33,328 nucleotides of DNA, taken from the NCBI GenBank assembly GCA_003140095.1, contig PLIU01000304.1, forward strand, positions 1-33,328. The letters are read 5' to 3'. Positions 24,776 through 32,197 of the stretch are shown in pieces (position 1 is the stretch's first letter; every line of letters begins with the position of its first letter). The DNA comes from Verrucomicrobiales bacterium. GTDB lineage: Bacteria > Verrucomicrobiota > Verrucomicrobiia > Limisphaerales > Palsa-1400. The notes beneath the pieces were generated by a model, which saw only the letters and a list, made by a program, of their open reading frames with translations, ran no database searches and was not told the DNA's origin. The translations under genes and the position numbers were made by a program.

Positions 24776-25486
24776 ATGACAGCAAAAGAAATCCTCGCAG
24801 AGTTGAAACCGCTGGGGCGCGAGAGCTACAAGCGGCTGCTCTCCAACAACCACGGCATCAAGGAGCCTTGTTTTGGCGTGCCCGTCAGCGAGCTGAAGAA
24901 GTTCCAGCAGCGCATCAAGAAGAATTACCAATTGGCGCTCGATCTTTACGACAGCGGCAACTATGACGCGATGTATCTGGCCGGTTTGATCGCCGACGAC
25001 GCGCGCATGACCAGGAAGGACCTGCAGCGGTGGGCGGAAAAGGCCTATGTCAGAGCGCTGGCCGGCTCCACGGTGTCGTGGGTTGCGGCCGGCAGTCCGC
25101 ATGGCAAAGAGATGGCTCTAAAATGGATTGATTCGCCGAAACCCCTGGTGGCCGTGGCAGGTTGGGGGACCTTGAGCAGTCTGGTGTCGATCAAGGACGA
25201 CGCTGAACTGGAGGTGCCGGAGCTCAAGGGCCTGGTGCAGCGCGTGCGGCAGACGATCCATTCAGCACCAGACGCGGTGCGCCGTCCGATGAACGCGTTC
25301 GTGATCGCCGTCGGCAGTTACGTGCAGCCACTGACGGAATTTGCCCTCCAGGCCGCCGAGAAGATCGGCCCGGTGACAGCGGATCTGGGAAACAACGATT
25401 GCCAGATTCCGTTCGCTCCCGAGTACATCCGCAAGGTGCAAAAGCGCGGCGCCATCGGCAAGAAGCGAAAAACGGCCAAATGCTGA
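24776..25486 (+). CDS. DNA alkylation repair protein (AlkD-like HEAT-repeat fold)
   Basis: 236 residues, helical throughout. The N-terminal SYKRLLSNNHGIKEPCFGVPVSELKKFQQRIKKNYQLALDLYDSGNYDAMYLAGLI matches the conserved opening of the AlkC/AlkD glycosylase superfamily (GVPVSELKK and the Y-LAG-L helix). A second conserved region is AGSTVSWVAAGSP...ALKWIDS. Residues 190-220 (ALQAAEKIGPVTADLGNNDCQIPFAPEYI) are typical of the DUF/PF08713 branch seen with unrelated neighbours. The C-terminus is basic (KKRKTAK). AlkD enzymes excise cationic alkylated bases; many homologues of this branch lack proven activity. Confidence 0.85.
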   Translation: MTAKEILAELKPLGRESYKRLLSNNHGIKEPCFGVPVSELKKFQQRIKKNYQLALDLYDSGNYDAMYLAGLIADDARMTRKDLQRWAEKAYVRALAGSTVSWVAAGSPHGKEMALKWIDSPKPLVAVAGWGTLSSLVSIKDDAELEVPELKGLVQRVRQTIHSAPDAVRRPMNAFVIAVGSYVQPLTEFALQAAEKIGPVTADLGNNDCQIPFAPEYIRKVQKRGAIGKKRKTAKC

Positions 25487-25534
25487 TCTGTTTGTCAGGG
25501 CAATTCCGGTTTCTGCGTCCGCGTTATAAAACGA

Positions 25535-25572
25535 CGACGGCCTGAACGATTTAAAAATCAATCAGGCCGTCG
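25535..25572. terminator. inverted repeat between convergent genes
   Basis: CGACGGCCTGA at 25535-25545 pairs perfectly with TCAGGCCGTCG at 25562-25572 around a 16-base AT-rich loop. It lies between the AlkD-like gene (+) and the small secreted gene (-), the place for a bidirectional terminator, although no long T run follows on either side. Confidence 0.55.
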
Positions 25573-25632
25573 GTGTTGTGGAACCCCTAAAGACCGGCAT
25601 CAGTTTCCAGCTCGGCCATCCCCCGCCATGTG

Positions 25633-25917
25633 TCAGCGCGAATGGGTCGCGCGCGAGTTCGGGCTGGAACCATACCAAATGTCAGCTCCCGGCGCGATTG
25701 GGGCGGGCGGTGATGGCGATTTTGCCATGACGGCGACTTGGACTTCGGGATTGGGCTGACCCGGCGTTGGCTGTGTTGTTGTCACGGTCGAGCATGCGGG
25801 TTGAGCGGGCCGGAAGCGAGAGGCGTAGGTAGCGCTGTTAAACCAAGGGAAGGCGTAAGCCGGCATCGAAACCAGCATCCCAACTGCCAAGGTCATCATA
25901 AGACTCTTTGTTTTCAT
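25633..25917 (-). CDS. small secreted protein of unknown function
   Basis: 94 residues with a strong signal peptide (MKTKSLMMTLAVGMLVSMPAYA/FPWF) and an AAAGGA ribosome-binding sequence just upstream of the ATG. The mature part is proline- and threonine-rich (TVTTTQPTPGQPNPEVQVAVMAKSPSPPAPIAPGADIWYGSSP) and has one Cys. No family recognised. It is well isolated, with over 300 bp before the next gene. Confidence 0.65.
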   Translation of the reverse strand: MKTKSLMMTLAVGMLVSMPAYAFPWFNSATYASRFRPAQPACSTVTTTQPTPGQPNPEVQVAVMAKSPSPPAPIAPGADIWYGSSPNSRATHSR

Positions 25918-26249
25918 ACATATCCTTTCTCTAGCAAGCGAATGTTGTGTTCGCTATCACTACTATCAATCGAGTGAGGCTAATTAGCATATAAAAACAC
26001 GCCCTGACGGCGTAAAAAATCCATCAACGCGCAATTAGTCTGTGATCCAAGGCCGGGTGTTTGTCGCCGCTGGCGCAGGCGGCACAGTTCTTCCGAATGC
26101 GGGTTTTGCGGACTTTGGCCAGGGAGCCTTCGAAAGCGACCCAACCGCTGGTCGCCGCTGACTCAAAACCCGGAAATGGGCCCCCGAACGCCGTCGCCGA
26201 ATAATCACATTGGCAAAAGACGCGAAACTGTTTACAAAGACATGCCGAC
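25918..26249. other. intergenic region before the ATP-grasp operon
   Basis: No convincing gene. At 25999-26013 ACGCC-CTGAC-GGCGT forms a small hairpin flanked by A runs (a T run on the minus strand). The part from 26,040 is GC-rich and could hold fragments, but minus-strand frames here (75-79 codons, Cys-rich) overlap in different frames with no start signals. Confidence 0.4.
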
Positions 26250-28793
26250 ATGAGCCAAACAACCGTCGAGCCACAGCGGCCGCCGCTGATCGACTTGCTC
26301 GCGGGCTACCCGCGAGAGCGTGATTTCTTTGACGAAGCCTTTTCCACCGGCGCCGAATTGCTGCCGCATTACGCCCGCTTTGTCGAGGCCATCCAAAAGT
26401 TGGGCGCGGCCGAACTCAAGCGCCGCCGCGAGTCCTGCCGCCGCCTCCTCCATGAACAAGGCATCACTTATAATATTCATGGCGAAACCAACGCTCGCGG
26501 CGTCGAACAACCGTGGCAGGTGGACCCCATCCCCCTGGTCATCGCGCCCGAAGAATGGCGCTCCCTGGAGGCGGCGCTGATCCAACGCGCCACCCTCATC
26601 AACGCCATCCTGGCCGATTGCTACGGGCCGCGCGAATTGATCCGCTCCCGCCGGCTGCCGCCCGCCCTGGTTTTCGCCCAGCCCGATTTTCTCCGCCCCT
26701 GCCACGGCATCCGGCCGCCCCACGACACCTATCTGCATTTCTATGCCGCCGACCTGGCGCGCTCGCCCGACGGACAGTGGTGGGTTATCTCCGACCGCAC
26801 GCAAGTCCCCACCGGGGCCGGTTACGCGCTGGCCAACCGCCTGGTCACTTCGCGCGCGCTGCCCGAAGCTTTTCGCAGTTGCCAGGTGCATCGGCTGGCG
26901 GGATTTTTCCGCGACATGCAGACCTCGCTCGCGCGCTTAGCCCTCCGCCAGGCCGACAATCCCCGCGTCGTCTTTCTGACCCCAGGCCCGTACAGCGAAA
27001 CTTATTGTGAGCAAAGTTACCTCGCCCGCTACCTCGGTTACATGCTCGTCGAAGGCCAGGACCTGACCGTCCGCGACGACCGCGTCTATCTGAAAACTTT
27101 GAGCGGCTTGGAGCCAGTCCACGTCATTTTCCGCCGCGTGGACGACGATTTTTGCGATCCACTGGAATTGCGCAACGATTCCATCCTCGGCGTGCCCGGA
27201 TTGCTCGAGGCCTTGCGCGCCGGCAACGTCGCGGTCGCCAACGCGCTGGGCACGGGCTTGCTGCAAAGCCCTGCGGTCATGGCGTTTTTGCCGGGACTTT
27301 GCCAGCATCTGCTCGGCGAAGAATTGAAAATTCCCTCCGTCGCCACTTGGTGGTGCGGACAACGCTCCGCCCGCCAGCACGTCCTGGAGAATTTGGACCG
27401 GCTGCCCGTCCGTCCGGCCTTCCGCTGGGATGCGCCGGAACCCGAACCGCTGCCCGAACTTAGCGCCGCCCAGCGCGAGGCCCTCGCCCGGCGCATTGAA
27501 TTTCAACCGCATCTCTTCGCCGCGCAGGAACAGGTCGAACTTTCCACCGCTCCTTCCTGGGGACCGGACGGTTTGAGGCCGCGCCCGGTTGCCTTGCGCG
27601 TTTATCTGGTGGCCATGGACGGCGCTTACAAGGCGATGGCCGGCGGATTGACGCGCGTGGCCGCCGCCAGCGGCTTGCACACCCTCTCCATGCAGCATGG
27701 CGGCGCCAGCAAGGACACCTGGGTTCTGAGCCAGGAACCTGTCGAGGCCCTCACCCTGCTCACCGCGCCGGGCGGCGGCATCGAGTTGCGCCGCGTGGGC
27801 AACAATCTTCCCAGCCGTCTAGCCGACAATTTTTTCTGGCTCGGCCGTTACGCCGAGCGGGCCGACGCCACCGCGCGCCTGCTTCGCGGCGCCTTCTCCC
27901 GTTTCACGCCGGAAAACACCGCCGGCGCGCTGCCTCCCCTTTCGCCCATTTTGCAAACGCTCAAATTGCCTGCCGGCGAAGAAGATTCCGTAGCAGCCGC
28001 GTCGGTTTCCGAAAGCGACCTCTGGGCAGTGGTCTTCGATCCAGACCGGCCCGGCAGCCTGCGCGCCACGGCGGACGAACTCCAGCGCCTGGCCATGTTC
28101 CTGCGCGAACGCACCTCCAACGACCTTTGGCACGTGTTGAGCACTCTGGCCGAAAGGCTGGCCATGCCCGCCGGCACCTTGGGCCTGCTGGCCGGCGACG
28201 CCGTCGGCCTCCTCAACCAAACCTTGCTCAGCCTGGCCGCCTTCCGCGGTTTGGCGCGGGAAAACATGACCCGCGCCCACGGCTGGCGTTTTCTTGACAT
28301 GGGCCAGCGCATCGAGCGCTCGATCCATCTCTGCGCCTTCCTGGACCACGCCCTCGGTTCGCCGGACGCCGATAATCCCAGCGTTCTGGAAGCCGTGCTG
28401 GAGGTCGCCGACAGCTCCATCACCTATCGCGGCCGTTACAATCTCTTGCCCAATCTGGGCACCGTCTATGATTTGGTGCTGCTGGACGACACCAATCCGC
28501 GCTCGCTCCTCTTTCAACTCAACCAGTTGGTCAAACACTTCGAACGCCTGCCGGGCGAACGCGAAAACGCCCTCCCCAGCCCAGGACAACGCGTCCTGCT
28601 GGAGTGCTTGACTGCCCTGCGCCTGCTGGACCCGCGTGACTTGAACCGCCTCCAGAGCGGCTGGCAGGAGAGCGACGTGGGCAAGGTCATCCAACAAATC
28701 CGCCTCCAGATGCCCCGCCTCTCCGACGCCATCGCCGCCAGCTACTTCGCCCATTCCACCATCTCTCGCGCCGGGGGCAGCGCCGACCTTTGA
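26250..28793 (+). CDS. circularly permuted ATP-grasp + alpha-E fusion protein
   Basis: 847 residues. Residues about 20-480 are a circularly permuted ATP-grasp domain: GITYNIHGET (about 73), DLARSPDGQWWVISDRTQVPTGAGYALANR (about 166-195), PRVVFLTPGPYSETYCEQSYLARYLG (about 237-262) and VHVIFRRVDDDFCDPLELR (about 290-308) are its signatures, with Arg and Asp residues expected to hold ATP-Mg. From about 515 the alpha-E domain begins (LPSRLADNFFWLGRYAERADATARLLRGAF), all helical. In many bacteria these are separate neighbouring genes; here they are fused. Comparative genomics predicts an amidoligase acting with transglutaminase-fold proteins in peptide synthesis or tagging. It is followed after one base by the first transglutaminase gene. 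Confidence 0.93.
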   Translation: MSQTTVEPQRPPLIDLLAGYPRERDFFDEAFSTGAELLPHYARFVEAIQKLGAAELKRRRESCRRLLHEQGITYNIHGETNARGVEQPWQVDPIPLVIAPEEWRSLEAALIQRATLINAILADCYGPRELIRSRRLPPALVFAQPDFLRPCHGIRPPHDTYLHFYAADLARSPDGQWWVISDRTQVPTGAGYALANRLVTSRALPEAFRSCQVHRLAGFFRDMQTSLARLALRQADNPRVVFLTPGPYSETYCEQSYLARYLGYMLVEGQDLTVRDDRVYLKTLSGLEPVHVIFRRVDDDFCDPLELRNDSILGVPGLLEALRAGNVAVANALGTGLLQSPAVMAFLPGLCQHLLGEELKIPSVATWWCGQRSARQHVLENLDRLPVRPAFRWDAPEPEPLPELSAAQREALARRIEFQPHLFAAQEQVELSTAPSWGPDGLRPRPVALRVYLVAMDGAYKAMAGGLTRVAAASGLHTLSMQHGGASKDTWVLSQEPVEALTLLTAPGGGIELRRVGNNLPSRLADNFFWLGRYAERADATARLLRGAFSRFTPENTAGALPPLSPILQTLKLPAGEEDSVAAASVSESDLWAVVFDPDRPGSLRATADELQRLAMFLRERTSNDLWHVLSTLAERLAMPAGTLGLLAGDAVGLLNQTLLSLAAFRGLARENMTRAHGWRFLDMGQRIERSIHLCAFLDHALGSPDADNPSVLEAVLEVADSSITYRGRYNLLPNLGTVYDLVLLDDTNPRSLLFQLNQLVKHFERLPGERENALPSPGQRVLLECLTALRLLDPRDLNRLQSGWQESDVGKVIQQIRLQMPRLSDAIAASYFAHSTISRAGGSADL

Positions 28794-28794
28794 T

Positions 28795-29667
28795 ATGACT
28801 TTCGACGTCGTCCATCGCACCCTTTACCGCTACAGCCAGCCGGTGACCGTTTCGCAGCACGCCGCGCGCGTGGAACCGCGGGCGCTGGCCGGCCAGATTG
28901 TCGCGGACTTCTCCTTGCGCATCGAACCCGCCCCGACTCTGCGCAAGACGCGCGACGATTACTTCGGCAACCGGGTTTGCTTTTTCAGCATCCACGAAGT
29001 CCATTCCCGGCTGGAAATCGTCGCCCGCAGCCGCCTCACCATCGCCGCCGTCACCCCGCCCGTGCTCTCCCTTTCCCCGCCATGGGAGAAAGTCGTGGAA
29101 TTGTTTTCCGATCCTGTTTCACCGGAAGTGGTGGAACCGTATGAGTTTGTGTTTGACTCGCCGCTGCTCCGCGCCTCCGAGACCTTGGCCGCCTACGCCC
29201 AGCCCAGCTTCCCTGCCGGCACCCCCTTGCTCTCCGCGGTGCTGGATCTCAACCGCCGCATCCACGCCGATTTCAAATACGACCGCGTTGCTACGACGGT
29301 GGCGACGCCCTTGGAAGAAGTCATGGAAAAGCGGCGCGGCGTCTGCCAAGACTTCGCGCATTTGGCCATCGCCTGCTTGCGCTCTTTGGGGCTGGCCGCG
29401 CGTTACGTCAGCGGCTATCTGCGCACCCGTCCCCCCGAAGGCAAACCCCGGCTGGTCGGCGCCGACGCCTCCCATGCCTGGTTTTCCGTCTTTTGCCCCG
29501 AACTGGGATGGGTGGATTTCGATCCGACCAACAACCTCCTGCCCGAATCCGACCACCTCACGCTGGGTTTCGGACGCGATTTCGGCGACGTCAGCCCCAT
29601 CAGCGGCATCCTGACCGGCGGCGGCAAACACGATGTCAAAGCCGCCGTCACCGTGAGCGTCCTATGA
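28795..29667 (+). CDS. transglutaminase-like protein 1
   Basis: 290 residues. The N-terminal domain (TFDVVHRTLYRYSQPVTVSQHAARVEPR) is the bacterial transglutaminase N-terminal region. The core has catalytic Cys in KRRGVCQDFAHLAIACLRSLGLAARYVSGYL (about 179-209), His in DASHAWFSVF and Asp in GWVDFDPTNN, the complete Cys-His-Asp triad. ATG 28795 lies one base after the upstream stop and its own stop overlaps the next ATG (ATGA 29664-29667), so the three genes form one translationally coupled operon. Enzymes of this group are thought to act as proteases or amide-bond ligases on the peptides made by the ATP-grasp partner. Confidence 0.93.
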   Translation: MTFDVVHRTLYRYSQPVTVSQHAARVEPRALAGQIVADFSLRIEPAPTLRKTRDDYFGNRVCFFSIHEVHSRLEIVARSRLTIAAVTPPVLSLSPPWEKVVELFSDPVSPEVVEPYEFVFDSPLLRASETLAAYAQPSFPAGTPLLSAVLDLNRRIHADFKYDRVATTVATPLEEVMEKRRGVCQDFAHLAIACLRSLGLAARYVSGYLRTRPPEGKPRLVGADASHAWFSVFCPELGWVDFDPTNNLLPESDHLTLGFGRDFGDVSPISGILTGGGKHDVKAAVTVSVL

Positions 29668-30503
29668 GCCGCGCCCGCTGGCAGATTCACCATCGCACCT
29701 CCTACACCTATCGGGCCCCGGTGCGCGAGAGCTTCAACGACGTGCGCCTGAAGCCTCCGAGCAACGAGCGCCAGAGCGTCGAATCATTCATCTTGACAAC
29801 AACCCCGGCCGCGCCGGTGCAGCAGTACCGCGATTTTTATGCCAATTGCGTCCACCACTTTGAGATTCCCAACCCTCATGCCAGCCTCCTGATTGAAAGC
29901 CGGGCGGTGGTGTTGGCCCATCCGCCGCTGCCTCTTTCCGCCGCCGCCATCCTGGCCCCGCTGGCCGCGCTGCGCGATTTCGCCAAGTCCGGCGATTACG
30001 CCGATTACCTCGGCCCCAGCCGCTTCGTCGATGTCGAACCTCAAACCTGGCGTTTGGCTCTCGACGCCACCGTCGGCATCGCCGACGCCTGGCAGGCCGC
30101 CCAGGCCCTGATGCGTTTCGTGCATGGCCATCTGGACTATGCGCCGGCTTCGACCCATGTTCACACGCCCTTGCGCGAGGCGCTGGCGCAACGGCGCGGC
30201 GTCTGCCAGGACTTCGCCCATGTCATGCTCGGCATGTGCCGCGCGCTCAAAATGCCCGCCCGCTATGTCAGCGGCTACCTGGCCGTCGAGAAAGCCCGCT
30301 CCACGCACGCCTGGGTGGAAGTGTGGATTCCCACCGCCGGATGGCTGGCCCTGGACCCCACTCACAACCGGCAGATCGACGAAACATACATTAAAATCGG
30401 CGCCGGCCGCGATTATGCCGATGTGCCCCCCGTCGCCGGCTACTACAGGGGCACCATGGAACGCAAATTGGAAGTGGACGTGCAGATTGAGGCCATTGCG
30501 TGA
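29664..30503 (+). CDS. transglutaminase-like protein 2
   Basis: 279 residues from ATG 29664, chosen over the longer open frame because it overlaps the preceding stop and opens the conserved MSRARWQIHHRTSYTYRAPVRESFNDVRLKP N-terminal region. The core repeats the triad: Cys in QRRGVCQDFAHVMLGMC, His in STHAWVEVW, Asp in GWLALDPTHN. It ends with KLEVDVQIEAIA, as usual. It is only moderately similar to the neighbour, so this is an old duplication with probably different substrates; tandem transglutaminases are common in this gene set. Confidence 0.93.
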   Translation: MSRARWQIHHRTSYTYRAPVRESFNDVRLKPPSNERQSVESFILTTTPAAPVQQYRDFYANCVHHFEIPNPHASLLIESRAVVLAHPPLPLSAAAILAPLAALRDFAKSGDYADYLGPSRFVDVEPQTWRLALDATVGIADAWQAAQALMRFVHGHLDYAPASTHVHTPLREALAQRRGVCQDFAHVMLGMCRALKMPARYVSGYLAVEKARSTHAWVEVWIPTAGWLALDPTHNRQIDETYIKIGAGRDYADVPPVAGYYRGTMERKLEVDVQIEAIA

Positions 30504-30705
30504 GCGGGCTCATGAACTTTCGCAACCTGAGTCTTATTTGCGACCCTCTACGTTTTCATTGGATTCGCGCACAGGATCGCAATGTGTGGGGAGCGCGGCC
30601 GTCCCGGTCGCCGCCGGGCGCGTCTCGCGCCCCGCTTCTTGGCTGACCGCCTTGAATCGATTGTTTCCGTTTGCAAAGCGCCAATGCCTCCACTAGTTTG
30701 GCGTT

Positions 30706-30918
30706 ATGAGCAAGGCTGCAACTTTGCAAAATGCCGAGCGCGAGGCCTATTATCAGGCGCAAGCAGCATACTATCTGGCCGAAACCAACCGAATTATTAA
30801 ACGCTTGGCCAATGAGCGTCTACGTCACAACCGGCGCCGCGTCGAAAACCCAAAATCAAAACGCGAAATCGCCCCAAGTGAATTACATCACATGCTCCCC
30901 GCCATTCTCGACTTTTAA
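30706..30918 (+). CDS. small helical hypothetical protein
   Basis: 70 residues. One long charged helix (NAEREAYYQAQAAYYLAETNRIIKRLANERLRHNRRR) precedes a basic tail. No family recognised and no Shine-Dalgarno sequence is seen before the ATG. It lies alone between the transglutaminase operon and the RNA region. Composition is compatible with a real gene, but evidence is weak. Confidence 0.4.
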   Translation: MSKAATLQNAEREAYYQAQAAYYLAETNRIIKRLANERLRHNRRRVENPKSKREIAPSELHHMLPAILDF

Positions 30919-30990
30919 AGGAGAACCCTGAGACGCGAACTTGAATGCAAGAAATTGACCGCCTATCCGTAAAATTTTTGAAAATATTAC

Positions 30991-31020
30991 TTGCACGTAA
31001 CCAATAGCATGTGTTATACG
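30991..31020 (+). promoter_or_regulatory. sigma70-like promoter for the RNA region
   Basis: TTGCAC (30991-30996) and TATACG (31015-31020) are separated by 18 bp in an AT-rich stretch (tttttgaaaatatta just upstream), about 230 bp before an intrinsic terminator. The match to consensus is moderate (3/6 and 4/6). Confidence 0.5.
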
Positions 31021-31024
31021 TCTC

Positions 31025-31257
31025 TACTTTCGATGAAAACTTGCTTAAACATATCAGTCACGAGTTGGCCGACGATGCCGGTCGCGAAAGCGACACGTCA
31101 TAGCCGGAGCACCCAAGGCTGTATGTTTAGCCTTGGACTATCCTTGGCCTCTATCGGGAAACAGCCCGAAGGTAATTTGGATAGACATGGTGCAGGCAGG
31201 TAACGAATCGAAATAAAATTTCTTCACCCTGCTTACCGCGTGTAAGCAGGGTTTTTT
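31025..31257 (+). ncRNA. putative structured small RNA 1
   Basis: No protein frame, but dense perfect pairing. GTCGC-GAAA-GCGAC (31081-31094, GNRA tetraloop) is capped below by GACG/CGTC (31071-31074/31096-31099). CCAAGGCT-N8-AGCCTTGG occupies 31113-31136. CTATCC/GGATAG (31138-31143/31179-31184) encloses TCGGG/CCCGA (31154-31158/31165-31169). The promoter-like element above and a perfect terminator below define a transcript of about 230 nt. I do not recognise RNase P, tmRNA, 6S or SRP RNA signatures. It may be one part of a larger RNA with the next feature. Confidence 0.6.
31227..31257 (+). terminator. intrinsic terminator
   Basis: CCCTGCTTAC (31227-31236) and GTAAGCAGGG (31242-31251) form a perfect 10-bp stem with a 5-base loop, followed by TTTTTTG and more Ts. 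Confidence 0.93.
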
Positions 31258-31259
31258 GT

Positions 31260-31608
31260 TTTTCCTGCAAGAGCATGAAGATAAACGAATAGCGACGAAA
31301 GATAGACAATCTGTGAATAGGAACAAAGCGACATCCAGGTGATGTCTTCTGGCGACAAGTTGAAATTGGCGAGGACGAGCAGAAAAGCCTCACCGGTGGG
31401 GTCTGCCCACGACCGGAAGACAGTGTCACGAAGACGAACTAGACGAATTTTAGATTTACATATTAAGGGCTTCGCAGGAGGTGTGCCCCTAAACACCGAA
31501 ACAGCCGCCGTGAAACCGCGGGTTGGTATCTGAGAAGATAGCAAGAGGTGTTTGTTCTTTGTTGAAATGGCATGGGCCGGGAGCATGAACGCTCCCGGCC
31601 CTTTTATT
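31260..31608 (+). ncRNA. putative structured RNA 2 (leader of the tRNA array)
   Basis: About 350 nt without a coding pattern, AT-richer than the neighbours. Hairpins seen: GACATC/GATGTC (31330-31335/31341-31346), a CCGG+TGGG/CCCA+CCGG stem (31393-31400/31406-31416, with a 3-base bulge), and GGTGT/ACACC (31480-31484/31493-31497). It ends in a strong terminator only 8 bases before the first tRNA, so it reads as a leader whose transcript must pass that hairpin to reach the array. No promoter of its own is obvious; it could be the 3' part of the upstream RNA. It does not match a known riboswitch that I can recognise. Confidence 0.5.
31574..31608 (+). terminator. intrinsic terminator directly before the tRNA array
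   Basis: GGGCCGGGAGC (31574-31584) pairs with GCTCCCGGCCC (31591-31601), 11 bp, 6-base loop, followed by TTTTATTTT. Confidence 0.93.
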
Positions 31609-31612
31609 TTCC

Positions 31613-31686
31613 GCGGTTGTGATTTAAAAGGAGAATATCTCCCCGCCAAGGAGGAAGTCCGGGTGCAACTCCCGGCAACCGCACCA
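31613..31686 (+). tRNA. tRNA-Gly(GCC), non-canonical T-loop
   Basis: Acceptor GCGGTTG/CAACCGC, discriminator A, encoded CCA. Short D-arm ATT/AAT with a loop that still holds GG (the only array member that does). Anticodon stem TCTCC/GGAGG, loop CCGCCAA, anticodon GCC at 31645-31647; position 33 is C, not T. T-stem CCGGG/CCCGG perfect, loop TGCAACT with G at position 55. 74 nt. Confidence 0.9.
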
Positions 31687-31699
31687 TTCATTCGTTCAC

Positions 31700-31771
31700 A
31701 GGCTGAGCGTCAGCACGCGGCCGAGTTTCCAAAACTCAGCTAATTCGGGGCAGCACCGAGGCAGCCTGCCA
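31700..31771 (+). tRNA. tRNA-Trp(CCA), reduced D-arm
   Basis: Acceptor AGGCTGA/GCAGCCT (last pair mismatched), discriminator G as in bacterial tRNA-Trp, encoded CCA. Only 15 nt lie between acceptor and anticodon stems, giving a shrunken D-arm (GCGT/ACGC, 4-base loop). Anticodon stem GAGT/ACTC plus a C-A mismatch, loop TTCCAAA, anticodon CCA at 31729-31731. T-stem TTCGG/CCGAG, loop GGCAGCA, G at 55. 72 nt. Confidence 0.82.
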
Positions 31772-31777
31772 TTTTCC

Positions 31778-31852
31778 GGGGTCGTGGCAGACAAGTAATG
31801 CACTTGCCCTGCAAGCAAGTTGATATGGGAGCGTTACCCATCGACTCCACCA
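31778..31852 (+). tRNA. tRNA-Ala(TGC) with G3:U70
   Basis: Acceptor GGGGTCG/CGACTCC contains the G3:U70 wobble that identifies alanine tRNAs; discriminator A, encoded CCA. D-stem GCA/TGC with loop GACAAGTAA (no GG). Anticodon stem CTTGC/GCAAG perfect, loop CCTGCAA, anticodon TGC at 31810-31812. T-stem ATGGG/CCCAT, loop AGCGTTA, G at 55. 75 nt. Confidence 0.88.
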
Positions 31853-31858
31853 TTTCAC

Positions 31859-31936
31859 TGCGGGGAACTCGACTAAAGCACAGAGAGAAGCCTCATAAAC
31901 TTCTTTAGATGGGTGTGATTCCCACCCCCGCTACCA
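31859..31936 (+). tRNA. tRNA-Met(CAT), initiator-like
   Basis: TGCGGGG/CCCCGCT: six perfect pairs and a T1-T72 mismatch, the hallmark position of bacterial initiators (normally C1-A72); discriminator A, encoded CCA. D-stem CTC/GAG with a 12-base loop lacking GG. Anticodon stem GAAG/CTTC plus a C-A mismatch, loop CTCATAA, anticodon CAT at 31894-31896. The three G-C pairs usual in initiator anticodon stems are absent. T-stem TGGG/CCCA, loop TGTGATT, G at 55. 78 nt. Confidence 0.83.
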
Positions 31937-31942
31937 AATTCA

Positions 31943-32030
31943 GGGAAGTGAACCGGCTATCCGGCCGTAACCCGGACGTCCCAAAACTTGCCGGAAGCGA
32001 CGACTGGAGCATTACCAGCACTTCCCACCA
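31943..32030 (+). tRNA. tRNA-Tyr(GTA), D-arm missing, long variable arm
   Basis: Acceptor GGGAAGT/ACTTCCC perfect, discriminator A, encoded CCA. Only 10 nt (gaaccggcta) separate acceptor and anticodon stems, too few for a D-arm. Anticodon stem TCCGG/CCGGA perfect, loop CCGTAAC, anticodon GTA at 31967-31969. Variable arm of about 26 nt with CGTC/GACG and inner CTT/AAG stems (class II, as expected for bacterial tRNA-Tyr). T-stem CTGG/CCAG, loop AGCATTA, G at 55. 88 nt. Confidence 0.8.
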
Positions 32031-32035
32031 TTTCT

Positions 32036-32111
32036 GGACTCGTAGCTCAATCAACAGAGCGCCCCGTTGTCTGCGGGAGGATTGAGGGTGCAAGTCCCTT
32101 CGAGTCCGCCA
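32036..32111 (+). tRNA. tRNA-Asp(GTC)
   Basis: Acceptor GGACTCG/CGAGTCC perfect, discriminator G, encoded CCA. D-stem GCTC/GAGC with loop AATCAACA (no GG). Anticodon stem CCCG/CGGG plus a mismatch, loop TTGTCTG, anticodon GTC at 32069-32071. T-stem GAGGG/CCCTT, loop TGCAAGT, G at 55. 76 nt, the most regular cloverleaf of the array. Confidence 0.92.
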
Positions 32112-32117
32112 ATTTCA

Positions 32118-32193
32118 CGGAATGTAGCTCAGTCTTTAGAGCACCCGGCTTGGGACCGGGAGGCCGCAGGTGAAAATCCTGCCATTCCGACCA
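32118..32193 (+). tRNA. tRNA-Pro(TGG)
   Basis: Acceptor CGGAATG/CATTCCG perfect, with the C1-G72 pair typical of bacterial tRNA-Pro; discriminator A, encoded CCA. D-stem GCTC/GAGC with loop AGTCTTTA (no GG). Anticodon stem CCCGG/CCGGG perfect, loop CTTGGGA, anticodon TGG at 32151-32153 followed by the expected G37. T-stem GCAGG/CCTGC, loop TGAAAAT, G at 55. 76 nt. Confidence 0.92.
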
Positions 32194-32197
32194 TTTC

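Noticed and set aside
25999..26013. Small hairpin ACGCC-N5-GGCGT with a T run on the minus strand
   Set aside because: It would terminate minus-strand transcription, but no minus-strand gene lies to its right; too short to call with confidence.
26024..26274. Two overlapping 75-79-codon minus-strand frames, Cys-rich
   Set aside because: They overlap each other in different frames, lack ribosome-binding sites and match nothing I recognise; one runs into the start of the ATP-grasp gene.
31025..31257. Group I or group II intron core
   Set aside because: Short fragments look similar (gggaaac, gactatcc), but the paired core elements are not in the required order and no exon junction or encoded enzyme is present.
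31500..31530. T-box-like string GTGAAACCGCG before a terminator, upstream of tRNA genes
   Set aside because: It matches about 10 of 14 positions of the T-box consensus but lacks the UGGN element that pairs with the tRNA CCA end, and I see no specifier loop or stem I motifs. Kept only as an idea to test with a covariance model.
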